DNA of 52,528 nucleotides from Candidatus Wallbacteria bacterium (GCA_016213845.1 JACQZN010000009.1:1-52528), one strand, 5' to 3'; counted from the stretch's first letter, positions 24,891-33,652 are shown. Notes: generated from the letters alone by a model not told the origin. Numbers and translations: made by a program.

Positions 24891-26153
24891 TCAAGCCTCT
24901 TTGATTCGCTCGATATCGGCGCCGGCGCCTCGGAGCTTGGCGTCCAGCATTTCGTAGCCGCGATCGACGTGGTAAATGCGGCTGATGTCGGTCTCGCCCT
25001 GGGCAGCCAGGGCGGCCACGACCAGGGCGGCCCCGGCGCGGAGGTCGCTGGCCATCACGGGGGCGCCCGAGAGGTGGGAGACGCCGTTCAGCAGTGCTCC
25101 GCGGGCCGACTGGACCTGGATGTCGGCTCCCATGCGCCTGAGCTCCGCGACGTGCATGAAGCGGTTTTCGAAAATCGTCTCCGTGACCAGACTGGTGCCT
25201 CGGGCCAGCGCCAGGTAGGCCATGAAGGGCGCCTGCAGGTCGGTCGGGAAGCCGGGGTGCGGTTGGGTCGTGAGATTGACGGCCCGGATCGTCTTGGGGC
25301 CGGTCACCTCCACCGAGTCCTCGCCCAGGTAGATGGATGCCCCGGTCTCGAGCAGCTTGGCCGTGAGCGACTCGAGCATGTCGCACGGGGCTTGCTCGAC
25401 GGTCACGTGGCCGCCTGTGATGGCCGCGGCAATCATGAAGGTGCCGGCCTCGATCCGGTCGGGGATGACGCGGTGATTGGCGGCAGCCAGCCGCTCGACG
25501 CCTGAGACCTCGATCACCTTGCTGCCGGCGCCCTTCACGCGAGCGCCCATCGACGTCAGGAATCGGGCAAGATCGCCGATTTCGGGCTCCATGGCGGCGT
25601 TTTCGATGATCGTGACGCCCGGCGTCAGGGAAGCCGCCAGCATCAGGTTCTCGGTGGCCCCGACGCTGGGGAAGTCGAGATAGATGAGCCCTCCGTGGAG
25701 CTGCTTGGCGTGGGCGGCTACATACCCCTCCCCCATCTCGATGGTGGCCCCCATCGCCTGGAGCCCCTTGAGGTGGAGGTCGACCTGCCGCACGCCGATC
25801 GCGCAGCCCCCGGGCAGGGCGACGCGGGCGTAGCCGTGCCGCGCCACGAGCGGCCCGAGCACGATGAAGCTGGCGCGCATGGTCTTGACCAGGTCGTAGG
25901 GTGCCTCCAGGTTCGTGACCCCCGACCCGTCGATCTGGACCTCACCGGGCTCGATCCACTCGACCTTGGCGCCGAGGGTCTCGATGACCCGGATCATCGT
26001 GTGGACGTCCCGCAGCCTGGGCACGTTGGTGAGCCGGCAGGGGCCGTCGGCCAGCAGGGCGGCGGCGAACAGCGGCAGAACGGCGTTCTTGGCCCCGCTG
26101 ACGCGAATCTTCCCCTTGAGGGGGTTGCCCCCACGTATGACGAAACGATCCAT
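24891..26153 (-). CDS. murA: UDP-N-acetylglucosamine 1-carboxyvinyltransferase
   Basis: First committed step of peptidoglycan synthesis, transferring enolpyruvate to UDP-GlcNAc in the cytoplasm. Length 420 residues, standard. N-terminal block FVIRGGNPLKGKIRVSGAKNA, the active-site Cys loop LPGGCAIGVRQVDLHLKGL (Cys present, so the fosfomycin-reactive type), and the inside-out alpha/beta barrel blocks such as YLDFPSVGATENLM and HPGFPTDLQAPFMA are intact. Start ATG at 26153 with GGGAGAAG upstream. The C-terminus runs into a repeat array. Confidence 0.98.
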   Translation of the reverse strand: MDRFVIRGGNPLKGKIRVSGAKNAVLPLFAAALLADGPCRLTNVPRLRDVHTMIRVIETLGAKVEWIEPGEVQIDGSGVTNLEAPYDLVKTMRASFIVLGPLVARHGYARVALPGGCAIGVRQVDLHLKGLQAMGATIEMGEGYVAAHAKQLHGGLIYLDFPSVGATENLMLAASLTPGVTIIENAAMEPEIGDLARFLTSMGARVKGAGSKVIEVSGVERLAAANHRVIPDRIEAGTFMIAAAITGGHVTVEQAPCDMLESLTAKLLETGASIYLGEDSVEVTGPKTIRAVNLTTQPHPGFPTDLQAPFMAYLALARGTSLVTETIFENRFMHVAELRRMGADIQVQSARGALLNGVSHLSGAPVMASDLRAGAALVVAALAAQGETDISRIYHVDRGYEMLDAKLRGAGADIERIKEA

Positions 26154-26189
26154 GGCTCTGGCTTCTCCCGGGCTCCGCGGAGACGTGGC

Positions 26190-26218
26190 AGTGTACGGCT
26201 GACCGGCGGGGATGTCAA
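26190..26218 (-). promoter_or_regulatory. sigma70-type promoter for murA
   Basis: On the minus strand: a perfect -35 TTGACA (26213-26218), a 17-base spacer and -10 TACACT (26190-26195). Predicted start near 26183, giving a ~30-base leader to the murA ATG. Confidence 0.8.
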
Positions 26219-26263
26219 TCCCGCCCTGGCATTCCTTAGTATCGGATGGCCGCCCGGCCTGCG

Positions 26264-26292
26264 TTGACTCGTCCCTGGCTCAGGGCTATAAT
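26264..26292 (+). promoter_or_regulatory. sigma70-type promoter for the HEAT gene at 26343
   Basis: TTGACT (26264-26269), 17-base spacer, TATAAT (26287-26292): close to the ideal housekeeping promoter. Predicted start near 26299, 44 bases before the TTG start codon. Back-to-back with the murA promoter, their -35 elements 45 bases apart. Confidence 0.85.
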
Positions 26293-26342
26293 CCGCTCGA
26301 ACGGGGCACCCCAGGTCACAAGGTAAGGCACCGGGAGGGGCG

Positions 26343-27356
26343 TTGAACTACGACACTCTGGAGCAAGAGCTCAGCGGGCCCGATGAGCAGGTCCGCCTAG
26401 GCGCCGTGCGCAAGGTTCTCACGGCGCCGATGTTCGAGGAGAACCTGGTCCCGCGCTTCCTGAAGGTCCTCAGCGGCACGCTGAACGATCCCTCGGTGAA
26501 AGTCCGCTACTACGCGAAAAAGGCGTTCGCGCGCCTAAAGCGCATGGTGCGCCGCTCCGACCTCGGCATCATCATGCCCGACGACGTCGAGCAGGCCGCG
26601 GGCGAAGCCCCCGTCGAGGCTCCGACCTACGTCTACGGCAGCCGGGAGTACTGGCTCTACGAGCTCGGAAGCATCGACTACAAGTTGCGAATCAAGGCGA
26701 TCATGGAGCTCTCCAAGGACCCCTCCGACGAGGCTTACCGGCGGCTGCTGGAGATGCGGCAGCACGAGACCCACGACCACGTGCTGGCCACGCTGGTGAA
26801 ATACATCTGCTACTTCCGGCGCCAGGACACCTTCTTCGCCATCAAGGACTTCCTCGATCATCCCGACGCCCGCGTGCGCGCCAACACCATCGAAGGCTTC
26901 CAGATCCTGGGCGATGCGCGCGCCGTGCCGGCCGTCACGCCCTTCCTGCGCGACCATGACAACCGCATCCGGGCCAACGCGGCCAAGCTGCTGGTGATGT
27001 TCCACCCCGACAAGGTCGTGGAGATCATCCGTGAGATGCTCCACAGCGGCAATGAATGGATGAAAGACTCGGCACTCTACCTGCTGACGAAGGTGGAGGT
27101 GCCGGAGGTCGAGTCGCTGCTCATCGACGCTCTGGGCGACCGGTCGGAGGAGATCGTGGAGAAGGCGGTGCTAGGCCTGGGCTACAACGGCCAGTCCGAC
27201 AGGGCACAGGATGCGCTCTCCCGCATCCAGTCGGGCGCATTCACGGCCGGCGCAGAAGAGCGCGCCTTCAGCGACAAGCTGCGAAACGCGGCTGCCGGGG
27301 CGCTCGAGCTGCTCAAGCGCCGCCTGGAAGCGCGCCACACGGCTCGACCGCAGTAG
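26343..27356 (+). CDS. HEAT-repeat protein
   Basis: Soluble 337-residue HEAT solenoid with about nine repeats and no signal peptide. Repeats include VKVRYYAKKAFARLKRM, RVRANTIEGFQIL (about residue 176) and NRIRANAAKLLVMF (about 206). The same RVRANTIE/RIRANAA pair, also 30 residues apart, occurs in the protein at 37530-38471, so the two are likely paralogues. A W-x-Y block (YGSREYWLYELGSIDYKLRI) interrupts the repeats near residue 100. Start is TTG at 26343 behind GGGAGGGG, and the promoter upstream is strong. Function unknown; presumed protein-protein scaffold. Confidence 0.88.
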   Translation: MNYDTLEQELSGPDEQVRLGAVRKVLTAPMFEENLVPRFLKVLSGTLNDPSVKVRYYAKKAFARLKRMVRRSDLGIIMPDDVEQAAGEAPVEAPTYVYGSREYWLYELGSIDYKLRIKAIMELSKDPSDEAYRRLLEMRQHETHDHVLATLVKYICYFRRQDTFFAIKDFLDHPDARVRANTIEGFQILGDARAVPAVTPFLRDHDNRIRANAAKLLVMFHPDKVVEIIREMLHSGNEWMKDSALYLLTKVEVPEVESLLIDALGDRSEEIVEKAVLGLGYNGQSDRAQDALSRIQSGAFTAGAEERAFSDKLRNAAAGALELLKRRLEARHTARPQ

Positions 27357-27445
27357 GTTCCGGTCGTGCGGCCAGCGACCCACGCGCGCGAGCAGGCACG
27401 GCAGCAACTACCTGAGCCGGGTTCTCCCAACTCCGGCCAAGATCC

Positions 27446-27470
27446 GCTCAGGCTGAGCCCGTCGAAGCCT
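27446..27470. repeat. Dispersed palindromic element (GCTCAGGCTGAGCCCGTCGA type)
   Basis: GCTCAGGCTGAGCCCGTCGA followed by AGCCT resembles the CTCAGG...GTCGAAG words of a widespread short intergenic repeat of many uncultured bacteria, here in the 153-base gap between two genes. Recognition is from memory of that word family, not from a search. Confidence 0.45.
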
Positions 27471-27509
27471 GCCCTCCCGTCCCACCGCGGCCCGCACCGG
27501 CCCGACCGG

Positions 27510-30500
27510 ATGCGCGCCGGCTTCATCATGATCTTCACGATGGTTGCCGTGGCCGTCTCGGGCTACCTGCTCGTCGAGTCGGCGCCCGACTTCTCGAACT
27601 ACGCGCTGCTATCGCGCTCGCAGGAACTGGACGACTCGCTCACGGAGCTGCGGCGCTCGCTGGCCTCACAACCCTACTCGCTCTACACGACACTGGGCGA
27701 CCCGGAATTCCCGTCCCAGGAGCAGTTCCTGCTGGAGCGATTCGGAGCCCTCTCGATTCTGCCCAGAGGAAGCGACACTACCCCGGGCCACCCGCCGAGA
27801 GGACCCGAGCAGTCGGAGCGGCCAAGCTTCCTTTCGACCGTCCCGCGCGACCCCTACATCCCGATCGCGCAGTGGTACGACCCCTCGACGGGACAGGGCG
27901 ACTACTGGCGGGTCTCGTACAACCTGGTCCGCGATTCGACGTTCGCCCCGGCGGCGCGCCGCGAAGCCTACGACGAAGACAGCCACGACATCTACTTTAC
28001 GCTGGTGCCGTCGTCGGGGCGGAGCTCCATCTGGCGAGTCGGACGGCTGGGCATTCCTCGCCCATCGGGGGCGCTCATCTCGGACCCGGACTTCGACATC
28101 CGCGAACCTGCCGTCTCGCCCGACGGCTCACGGCTTGCCTTCGTGCGCAAGCGAACGGGCAATTCCGAGATCTGGACCGCCAACGCCGCCGACGGGCAGC
28201 TGCGCACCAAGATCACCAGCGGTTCCAGCCAGATCTTCGACACGCCGCGCTGGACCCCGCTCGGAGACCAGGTCCTCTACCGCAATGCGGTCACGCGCAT
28301 CTTCGAGGTCAAGGGACTTTCTGAGCGTACCCGAGCGTATCGGTTCCCGTTTGGCATGGAGGACGTCGGTTCCCCCTCCTGGTCGCCCACGGGCGAGTAT
28401 CTTGCCTACGTGGCAAAGGCGGGCGGCGAGTACCGGCTCGGTCTAACGGACTTCTCCGCCTACCGGAGGCGATGGAACGAGAGTGACGGCAACGATTCCT
28501 ACGCCGACCAGCAGAATGCGGAGAGTACTTCTCGCGTCATCGACCCATCCCTAATCCTGCTCAGCAAACTCTCCAAGCGCCTTCCGGCCAAGCCAGTGGC
28601 CGTGGCGTGGTCACCCAAGAGTCCGGAGGGGGCCCCGTCCGGAGAGGCGACCGGAAGCGAGTTCGTCTACGTGGCCGACGATGGCTCGCCGAACGGCGCT
28701 CTGAAGCTCGTCGACGTGAAGAGGCAGACGATCACGGACGTGCCTGACGCGGGCGCTGCCGGTGCTGGATTCGTGAAATGGCTGCACCCTGCCGCTCAGG
28801 GCAGCACCAGGCTCACCACTGCAAGCTGGCTGCTCGTTGCTCGCGCCCGGGGAACCGGATCGTCGCCAGGCTTGTTCAGACGCCGCATTGGCAACGGGAC
28901 CCCTTCCCTGGAGTTCCCCGTTGCTGACCAGTCGACGGCTCCGGAAGCAGCCAATCTCTCCGACGTAACCAGCATGGCGGTGTCGGTCCAGGCGACGCAC
29001 GCAATGTTCCCATCCGCCACTGGTCGAATGCTCCTCAGCTGCGCGATCGACGGAGCCGACACGGGTCTGGGTAGGCTGGCGACTGTGGCTCAGCTCGAAG
29101 CGGGTCGACTCGAGACCCCTACGGCCGGTCCTGTCCGAAGCTACTGGAGCTATCCCCCGGCCAACGTCACCACAATCAACTCGTCGAAGAGCGGCAAGTT
29201 CGACGCTGACAACTGGCGTGCCTTTGTCAGGGCGAGCCAGGACTTCGACGGAGACAACAAGCTCGGAGCTCAGTGGATCCGAGTCGAACCGACCGCGATG
29301 CCCGACAGGCTCCTGTTTGACAATGGACACAGCACGTTCTTGGCCAGAAGAGATTCGCCCAACATTCCCGAGAAGGTGATCACGGGTCTCGTCGAGCCCA
29401 GCTGGTCCCCTCGTGGTCTGACGGGGGCAGGGCGAGAGTCGCAAAACTCGCTGGGCCGGCCAGTCGATGTCCGCAGAATGGTCATCGGTCAGCTGTCCGC
29501 TACCGCCGTCCGCATCACAACCGGCCTGGACCCGGCACTCAGTCCGGACGATCGGTTCATAGTCAGCTCCCAGAACCGAGGGGCGACCTCGACCTTCCCC
29601 CCGGAGAGATGGACCTATCCGATCGAGAACATGGACCTTTGGCGAGACGACACAGACGCGAGCAACCCCAAGAACCTGACGCCTGACACGCCGGATTCAC
29701 AGGAACGCGAGCCGGCCTGGTCCCCCGACGGTCGGTACATCTACTACCAGAGGGAGATCCAGGAGGCGCCGTCGCTGGCCACGCACGGTTCGTCGATCTA
29801 CCGCGTGACGGTGGACGGCGCCGTCCAGACGGAAGTGCAGCCGATGACTCCGCCCCAGAGCCCCATCCCGGGCGTGACCACGCGCATCGAGTACTACTCG
29901 CCGGCCGTTAGCCCAGACGGGACGCGCCTGGCCATCATCGGCCGGGAGCGACTGAGGGCAAGCGTCGGAGGGCTGGGCGACTCGGGCGACATCATCAGCG
30001 AGGCGCTCTACGTAAAGGACCTCATCACCGGCTCCGATCCGAAGGCGATCCTGAGGTTCGCGCACAAGGAGCACCCGATCTACAAGAGCGACGGCAACTA
30101 CAGTTCCGAAGGAGCCTGGAGCCTGGACTCCCCCGGTTGGTCCCCCGACGGGGAGGAAATCATACTTGTGAGGATTCAGGACCATCTGGAGCGCGCCAAT
30201 GTGAAGTACCCGAAGCAGCACATCTACAACTGGGACCCCAGGGGGGACAAAGTCCCGTATTTCAGGGATTTGCGAAATCCCGACGGGTCAAAGAGCAGCG
30301 GCGAGCAGGAGATCCTGCGGGTGCTTGCCGCCGACCCGTCGCAGCTACCGGTCAAGCGGGCCCTGGCGAAAAACTACGACGTGCTGGTGAGCACCATTCC
30401 AGGTAGTCCGTCGTTGCTGCGTCTCACCGGCAGCGAAGACGAATTCGGCAGCAAGGGCAAGCGCAACGCGCGGCTGTTCCATCCGCGACTGGCGCCTGGG

Positions 30501-30983
30501 GCGATGGTGTTCCAGCGCATACTGAAGAGCGAGGCGCAATCGACGGGCATCGGCGTATCGCTGGCAAACTCCTGGTACGTGCTGAGCGGGTTCGTGAGGA
30601 CCTCGTCGGGGACCCAGGACATTCACGCCGCGCAGATCATGCTGCAGGTGATGGACGGTTCTGGCCTGCTGGTGGACCTGTCGCGGTCGGACCCGCCGTC
30701 CTTCCGGGTTGGAATCGTCGACGTTGGCGGGTCCCAGTGGACGAGGTTCTCCCAGGCGATCAACTTCGGGACGCTGGCGAGCACGGGACCCTACACGCTG
30801 AACCTGATCCTCTTCTCGCTGGGCGGGGTCGGGAGCTACGCGGACTTCACGGGGCTGAAGCTCGAGAAGGCGTTCGACACGGAGAAGCTGTACCCGACGA
30901 GGTTCGGTCTGGGATACTCGGTCTTCAGCCCGAACCGGGAGTCCGATCCCCGGCTGCCGGAGGGGGCGTTCTTCGAGCGATGA
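27510..30983 (+). CDS. Large beta-propeller (PD40/TolB-like) protein with C-terminal jelly-roll-like domain
   Basis: A 1157-residue exported or membrane-anchored protein. The N-terminal MRAGFIMIFTMVAVAVSGYL gives one membrane segment, then a region predicted outside the cytoplasm. PD40/WD40-like blades recur: REPAVSPDGSRLAFVRKRTG, SPSWSPTGEYLAYVAK, REPAWSPDGRYIYYQREI, YYSPAVSPDGTRLAIIG, and DSPGWSPDGEEIILVRI. Residues ~1010-1145 (SWYVLSGFVRTSSGTQDIHA to SYADFTGLKLEKAF) look like a carbohydrate-binding-module jelly roll. Blades of this type bind peptides or polymers; no enzyme motif seen. Start ATG at 27510 begins the hydrophobic segment; the frame is open further upstream across a repeat. The next gene follows after 16 bases. 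Confidence 0.82.
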   Translation: MRAGFIMIFTMVAVAVSGYLLVESAPDFSNYALLSRSQELDDSLTELRRSLASQPYSLYTTLGDPEFPSQEQFLLERFGALSILPRGSDTTPGHPPRGPEQSERPSFLSTVPRDPYIPIAQWYDPSTGQGDYWRVSYNLVRDSTFAPAARREAYDEDSHDIYFTLVPSSGRSSIWRVGRLGIPRPSGALISDPDFDIREPAVSPDGSRLAFVRKRTGNSEIWTANAADGQLRTKITSGSSQIFDTPRWTPLGDQVLYRNAVTRIFEVKGLSERTRAYRFPFGMEDVGSPSWSPTGEYLAYVAKAGGEYRLGLTDFSAYRRRWNESDGNDSYADQQNAESTSRVIDPSLILLSKLSKRLPAKPVAVAWSPKSPEGAPSGEATGSEFVYVADDGSPNGALKLVDVKRQTITDVPDAGAAGAGFVKWLHPAAQGSTRLTTASWLLVARARGTGSSPGLFRRRIGNGTPSLEFPVADQSTAPEAANLSDVTSMAVSVQATHAMFPSATGRMLLSCAIDGADTGLGRLATVAQLEAGRLETPTAGPVRSYWSYPPANVTTINSSKSGKFDADNWRAFVRASQDFDGDNKLGAQWIRVEPTAMPDRLLFDNGHSTFLARRDSPNIPEKVITGLVEPSWSPRGLTGAGRESQNSLGRPVDVRRMVIGQLSATAVRITTGLDPALSPDDRFIVSSQNRGATSTFPPERWTYPIENMDLWRDDTDASNPKNLTPDTPDSQEREPAWSPDGRYIYYQREIQEAPSLATHGSSIYRVTVDGAVQTEVQPMTPPQSPIPGVTTRIEYYSPAVSPDGTRLAIIGRERLRASVGGLGDSGDIISEALYVKDLITGSDPKAILRFAHKEHPIYKSDGNYSSEGAWSLDSPGWSPDGEEIILVRIQDHLERANVKYPKQHIYNWDPRGDKVPYFRDLRNPDGSKSSGEQEILRVLAADPSQLPVKRALAKNYDVLVSTIPGSPSLLRLTGSEDEFGSKGKRNARLFHPRLAPGAMVFQRILKSEAQSTGIGVSLANSWYVLSGFVRTSSGTQDIHAAQIMLQVMDGSGLLVDLSRSDPPSFRVGIVDVGGSQWTRFSQAINFGTLASTGPYTLNLILFSLGGVGSYADFTGLKLEKAFDTEKLYPTRFGLGYSVFSPNRESDPRLPEGAFFER

Positions 30984-30999
30984 ATTCAGGAGAGAAACG

Positions 31000-31728
31000 A
31001 TGCTTCGGATGAATTGGGGCCGGATGGCGATCGCCGGCCTGACGGCCGCCTCGATTGCGAGCGGCGCTCTGTGGGGCCAAGGGGACATCCCCAAGGAAGC
31101 GCGGGACGCCTTCACGCGCGCCGTCGCTCACCACAAGGCCAAGAGGGTCGACGATGCGATCCAGGAGTTCCTGAAGGCCTACGCGGCCGACGCCCGGGTG
31201 CTCACCTTCGACGACGCGGGGCTTCTCGACGGCGCCGTGGTGGCGTTGACCGGCCGGTTAGCCAGAGCGCCGCAGGACCTGGACGTCAACTTCAAGCTGG
31301 CCGAGCTCAACAACATCAAGGGCTACACGGACGAGAGCTCCAAGTACTACAAGAAAGTCGTCTCCTTGGCCCCCCAGTCGGCGCAGGCCGGGATCGCTCG
31401 CGAGGAGCTCAAGAAGTTGGAGGCAGCCGCCGCGGCAGCCAAGGCAGCCAGCGCCACCGCCCAGACGACCGGAGCGCGAGGCCCCGCCGAGCCTGCCGAG
31501 CCCGAGCCCGCCAAGCCGACGCCTGACGAGGCCGCGCAAGCCCGCATCCAGCAGCTCCAGGAAGAGCTCGAACAGGCCAAAAAAGAGAGCGAGGAGACCA
31601 AGGAGAAGCTCGAGAAGCTCCAGAAGGAGTACGACGAGCTCAACAAGAAAGCACAGAACTGGTACTTCTATTACACCCGCTTCTTCGCCGACCCCGCCAA
31701 TGTCGACAAGCTCCGTTCGGGACAGTAG
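31000..31728 (+). CDS. Secreted TPR/coiled-coil protein
   Basis: A 242-residue protein with an N-terminal signal-like segment (MAIAGLTAASIASGALWGQ). It has TPR-like helices (AFTRAVAHHKAKRVDDAIQE, KLAELNNIKGYTDESSKYYK), a Pro/Ala/Glu linker (~150-175), and a highly charged coiled coil (IQQLQEELEQAKKESEETKE) ending near residue 220. SD AGGAGAG precedes the ATG. It lies 16 bases after the propeller gene, so the two are probably co-transcribed; the pair may form a periplasmic complex (inference). No named family recognised. Confidence 0.8.
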   Translation: MLRMNWGRMAIAGLTAASIASGALWGQGDIPKEARDAFTRAVAHHKAKRVDDAIQEFLKAYAADARVLTFDDAGLLDGAVVALTGRLARAPQDLDVNFKLAELNNIKGYTDESSKYYKKVVSLAPQSAQAGIAREELKKLEAAAAAAKAASATAQTTGARGPAEPAEPEPAKPTPDEAAQARIQQLQEELEQAKKESEETKEKLEKLQKEYDELNKKAQNWYFYYTRFFADPANVDKLRSGQ

Positions 31729-31774
31729 GAAGGCTTGAGGCTTGAGGAGTGAGGCTTGAGGAGTGAGGCTCGGG
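31729..31774. repeat. Word-like direct repeat array (GAGTGAGGCTTGAG type)
   Basis: GGCTTGAGGCTTGAGGAGTG then GAGGCTTGAGGAGTGAGGCT, starting right after the stop codon of the TPR/coiled-coil gene. Same word family as 19271-19347. Confidence 0.85.
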
Positions 31775-31794
31775 AAGCAGGGCGCCCGAGCAGA

Positions 31795-31830
31795 CCCGAG
31801 CCCCAGCCCCTGCCCTTGCCCGTGCCCGAG
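31795..31830. repeat. Six-unit CCCNNG hexamer array
   Basis: CCCGAG, CCCCAG, CCCCTG, CCCTTG, CCCGTG, CCCGAG in exact 6-base phase, in the gap before the acyltransferase gene. Low complexity, not coding by context. Confidence 0.8.
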
Positions 31831-31885
31831 CCCGGAAAATCCCGGTACAGGTAGACGCCAAGAGTTTGGTGAGTTTGCCGCAGCG

Positions 31886-32518
31886 ATGACCCAAATCCAC
31901 TTCGAGCTGGCGCGTTTCCTGTCCCGGGTCGTCTTCACAGCGATGAACATCCGGTGCACACTCCGGGGCGAGGAGAACCTCCCGAAGGACGACGCCCCCG
32001 TGGTGCTGGCCCTCAACCATGCGTCCATCCTCGACCCGCCGCTCGTATGGGCCGTCTGCCCCAGGCCGATCTACTTCGTCACCAAGGCCGAGTTTCACAA
32101 GGTGCCCGTCTTCGGGACGGCCAGCGCCCGCGTGGGCAACATCGGCATCCGCCGGGGCCAGATGGACCGCGGGGCCATCACGCGCTCCATCGACTACGTC
32201 ACCCGGCTGAGGCGCTCCATCGGCGTCTTCATCGAGGGCACTCGCTCCCCGGATGGAGAGCTCAGGCCCGGAAAGAACGGCTCTGCCTTGCTGGTGCTGA
32301 AGACCGGCGCCCCCGTCGTGCCGGCCTACATCGGAGGCACCTTCGACGTCTGGCCGCGCCATGCGCTTCTCCCCGGATGGCGCCGGGAGCTGACCCTGAC
32401 GCTCGGCCCGGTGCTGCGCTACCCCCGCGAGGACGAGCACCCCGGAAAGGAACGGCTGGCACAGATCGCCGCCGAGATCACCGCCGCCATTGCCAGGCTG
32501 AAGCCCGGCACTTTGTAG
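31886..32518 (+). CDS. 1-acyl-sn-glycerol-3-phosphate acyltransferase family (PlsC-like)
   Basis: Membrane-associated acyltransferase of phospholipid synthesis, 210 residues. Motif I is NHASILDPPLV (the H-x4-D pair), motif II includes FVTKAEFHKVPVFG, motif III IEGTRSPDG and motif IV VPAYIGG, all in order. I set the ATG at 31886, where the family's usual N-terminal helix (QIHFELARFLSRVVF) begins; the frame is open upstream across the repeat array. Acyl acceptor (lysophosphatidate or another) not determined. Confidence 0.92.
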   Translation: MTQIHFELARFLSRVVFTAMNIRCTLRGEENLPKDDAPVVLALNHASILDPPLVWAVCPRPIYFVTKAEFHKVPVFGTASARVGNIGIRRGQMDRGAITRSIDYVTRLRRSIGVFIEGTRSPDGELRPGKNGSALLVLKTGAPVVPAYIGGTFDVWPRHALLPGWRRELTLTLGPVLRYPREDEHPGKERLAQIAAEITAAIARLKPGTL

Positions 32519-32624
32519 GCTGGAGGCTGTACGTGAGAGCCGTCGGGGGCTCCGGAGGACTCCCCGGGTCATCGGGATCGCCTCCGGCCGCCATTCACTC
32601 GGAATCTATCCGGCGACCTCCAGC
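32519..32624. other. Nested inverted repeats upstream of ybaB
   Basis: Outer arms GCTGGAGG (32519-32526) and CCTCCAGC (32617-32624), inner arms CCGGAGG (32552-32558) and CCTCCGG (32581-32587), with a four-base TCCC/GGGA pair in the loop. Could fold as a structured RNA on either strand; also compatible with chance in GC-rich DNA. No T-tract follows. Confidence 0.3.
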
Positions 32625-32725
32625 TGCCCCCCAGCTGCCTGCGGGACCTGCCCCTCGCCGCTCGGGAGTGCTGGCATCCGCTTCACGGCCCGGCTATCCT
32701 GCTCCTCGCGAACAGGAGGCACGCC

Positions 32726-33040
32726 ATGACAGGCCCGATGCAAAAGCAGCTCAAGGACGCCCAGAGGATGATGAAGGAAATGATGGAGCAGCAGGAGAAG
32801 CTCCAGTCGGCCACCTACGAGGCGACGGCCGGCGGCGGGATGGTGACGGCGGCCGTGAACGGCAAGTTCGAGCTGCTGACGCTCAAGATCGAGAAGGACT
32901 GCATCGATCCGGACGACCCGGAGATGCTGTCGGACCTGGTCCGCGCAGCCGTGAACGAGGCGATTCGTAGCGCGCAGAATGCGCAGCAGCAGTCCTTGTC
33001 AGGGCTGACCGCCGGGATGAAGCTTCCCGGGCTCTTTTGA
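32726..33040 (+). CDS. ybaB: YbaB/EbfC family nucleoid-associated protein
   Basis: Small DNA-binding protein, 104 residues, dimeric in the family. Helix MQKQLKDAQRMMKEMMEQQE followed by the sheet region TAGGGMVTAAVNGKFELLTL and the C-terminal helix AVNEAIRSAQNA give the family's normal size and layout. SD AGGAGG lies upstream of ATG 32726. Immediately upstream of recR (6-base gap), the common ybaB-recR arrangement. Confidence 0.95.
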   Translation: MTGPMQKQLKDAQRMMKEMMEQQEKLQSATYEATAGGGMVTAAVNGKFELLTLKIEKDCIDPDDPEMLSDLVRAAVNEAIRSAQNAQQQSLSGLTAGMKLPGLF

Positions 33041-33046
33041 GTCTCG

Positions 33047-33649
33047 ATGCAGTACCCACCTGCCCTGGCGCGGTTGATCGCCGAGTTCGCGCGCTACCCG
33101 GGAATCGGGCCGAAGACCGCCGAACGGCTCGCCTTCTTCACTCTGGGCCGGCAAAAGCCGGAGGTCGACGCCTTCGCCCAGGCGCTGGCCCAGGCCGTGG
33201 AACGCTTGCACCCATGCGTCGCGTGCGGCGCCCTGGCCGAGCACGACCTATGTCCCGTCTGCGTCAGCCCCAAGCGCGACCGCAGCCGGATCTGCGTGGT
33301 GGAGCGACAGCGGGATGTCTACGTCTTCGAGCGCTCCGGGGTCTTCGACGGCCTCTACCACGTCCTGGGCGGCGTCATCAGCCCGCTCGACGGCATCGGC
33401 CCCGAGGAGCTGCGCGTCTCGGAGCTCATCGAGCGCGTCCGTCCGGGCGAAGTCCACGAGGTCATCCTTGCCAGCACGCCCAGCACCGAGGGCGAAACCA
33501 CCGGACTCTTCCTGGCCCAGACGCTCGCCAGCCTGCCGGTCACCGTCACGAGGATCGCCTATGGCGTTCCGCTCGGAAGCGACCTGGAGTTCGCGGACCC
33601 CGCGACCCTCGCCCGGGCCCTGGAAGCGCGTCGTCCTTTGAAGGTTTGA
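33047..33649 (+). CDS. recR: Recombination protein RecR
   Basis: Ring-forming recombination mediator of the RecFOR pathway, 200 residues. Helix-hairpin-helix start YPGIGPKTAERLAFF, C4 zinc finger CVACGALAEHDLCPVC, Toprim domain beginning ICVVERQRDVYVFE and ending ILASTPSTEGETT, with the acidic residues typical of Toprim. No recF or recO is in the window. Confidence 0.98.
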   Translation: MQYPPALARLIAEFARYPGIGPKTAERLAFFTLGRQKPEVDAFAQALAQAVERLHPCVACGALAEHDLCPVCVSPKRDRSRICVVERQRDVYVFERSGVFDGLYHVLGGVISPLDGIGPEELRVSELIERVRPGEVHEVILASTPSTEGETTGLFLAQTLASLPVTVTRIAYGVPLGSDLEFADPATLARALEARRPLKV

Positions 33650-33652
33650 GTG

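Noticed and set aside
24795..24895. Repeat array between xerD and murA as a CRISPR
   Set aside because: Units are direct, with no unique spacers between them and no cas gene in the window.
28611..29444. Minus-strand open frame inside the propeller gene
   Set aside because: No motif and no ribosome site; the plus-strand propeller blades run through this region.
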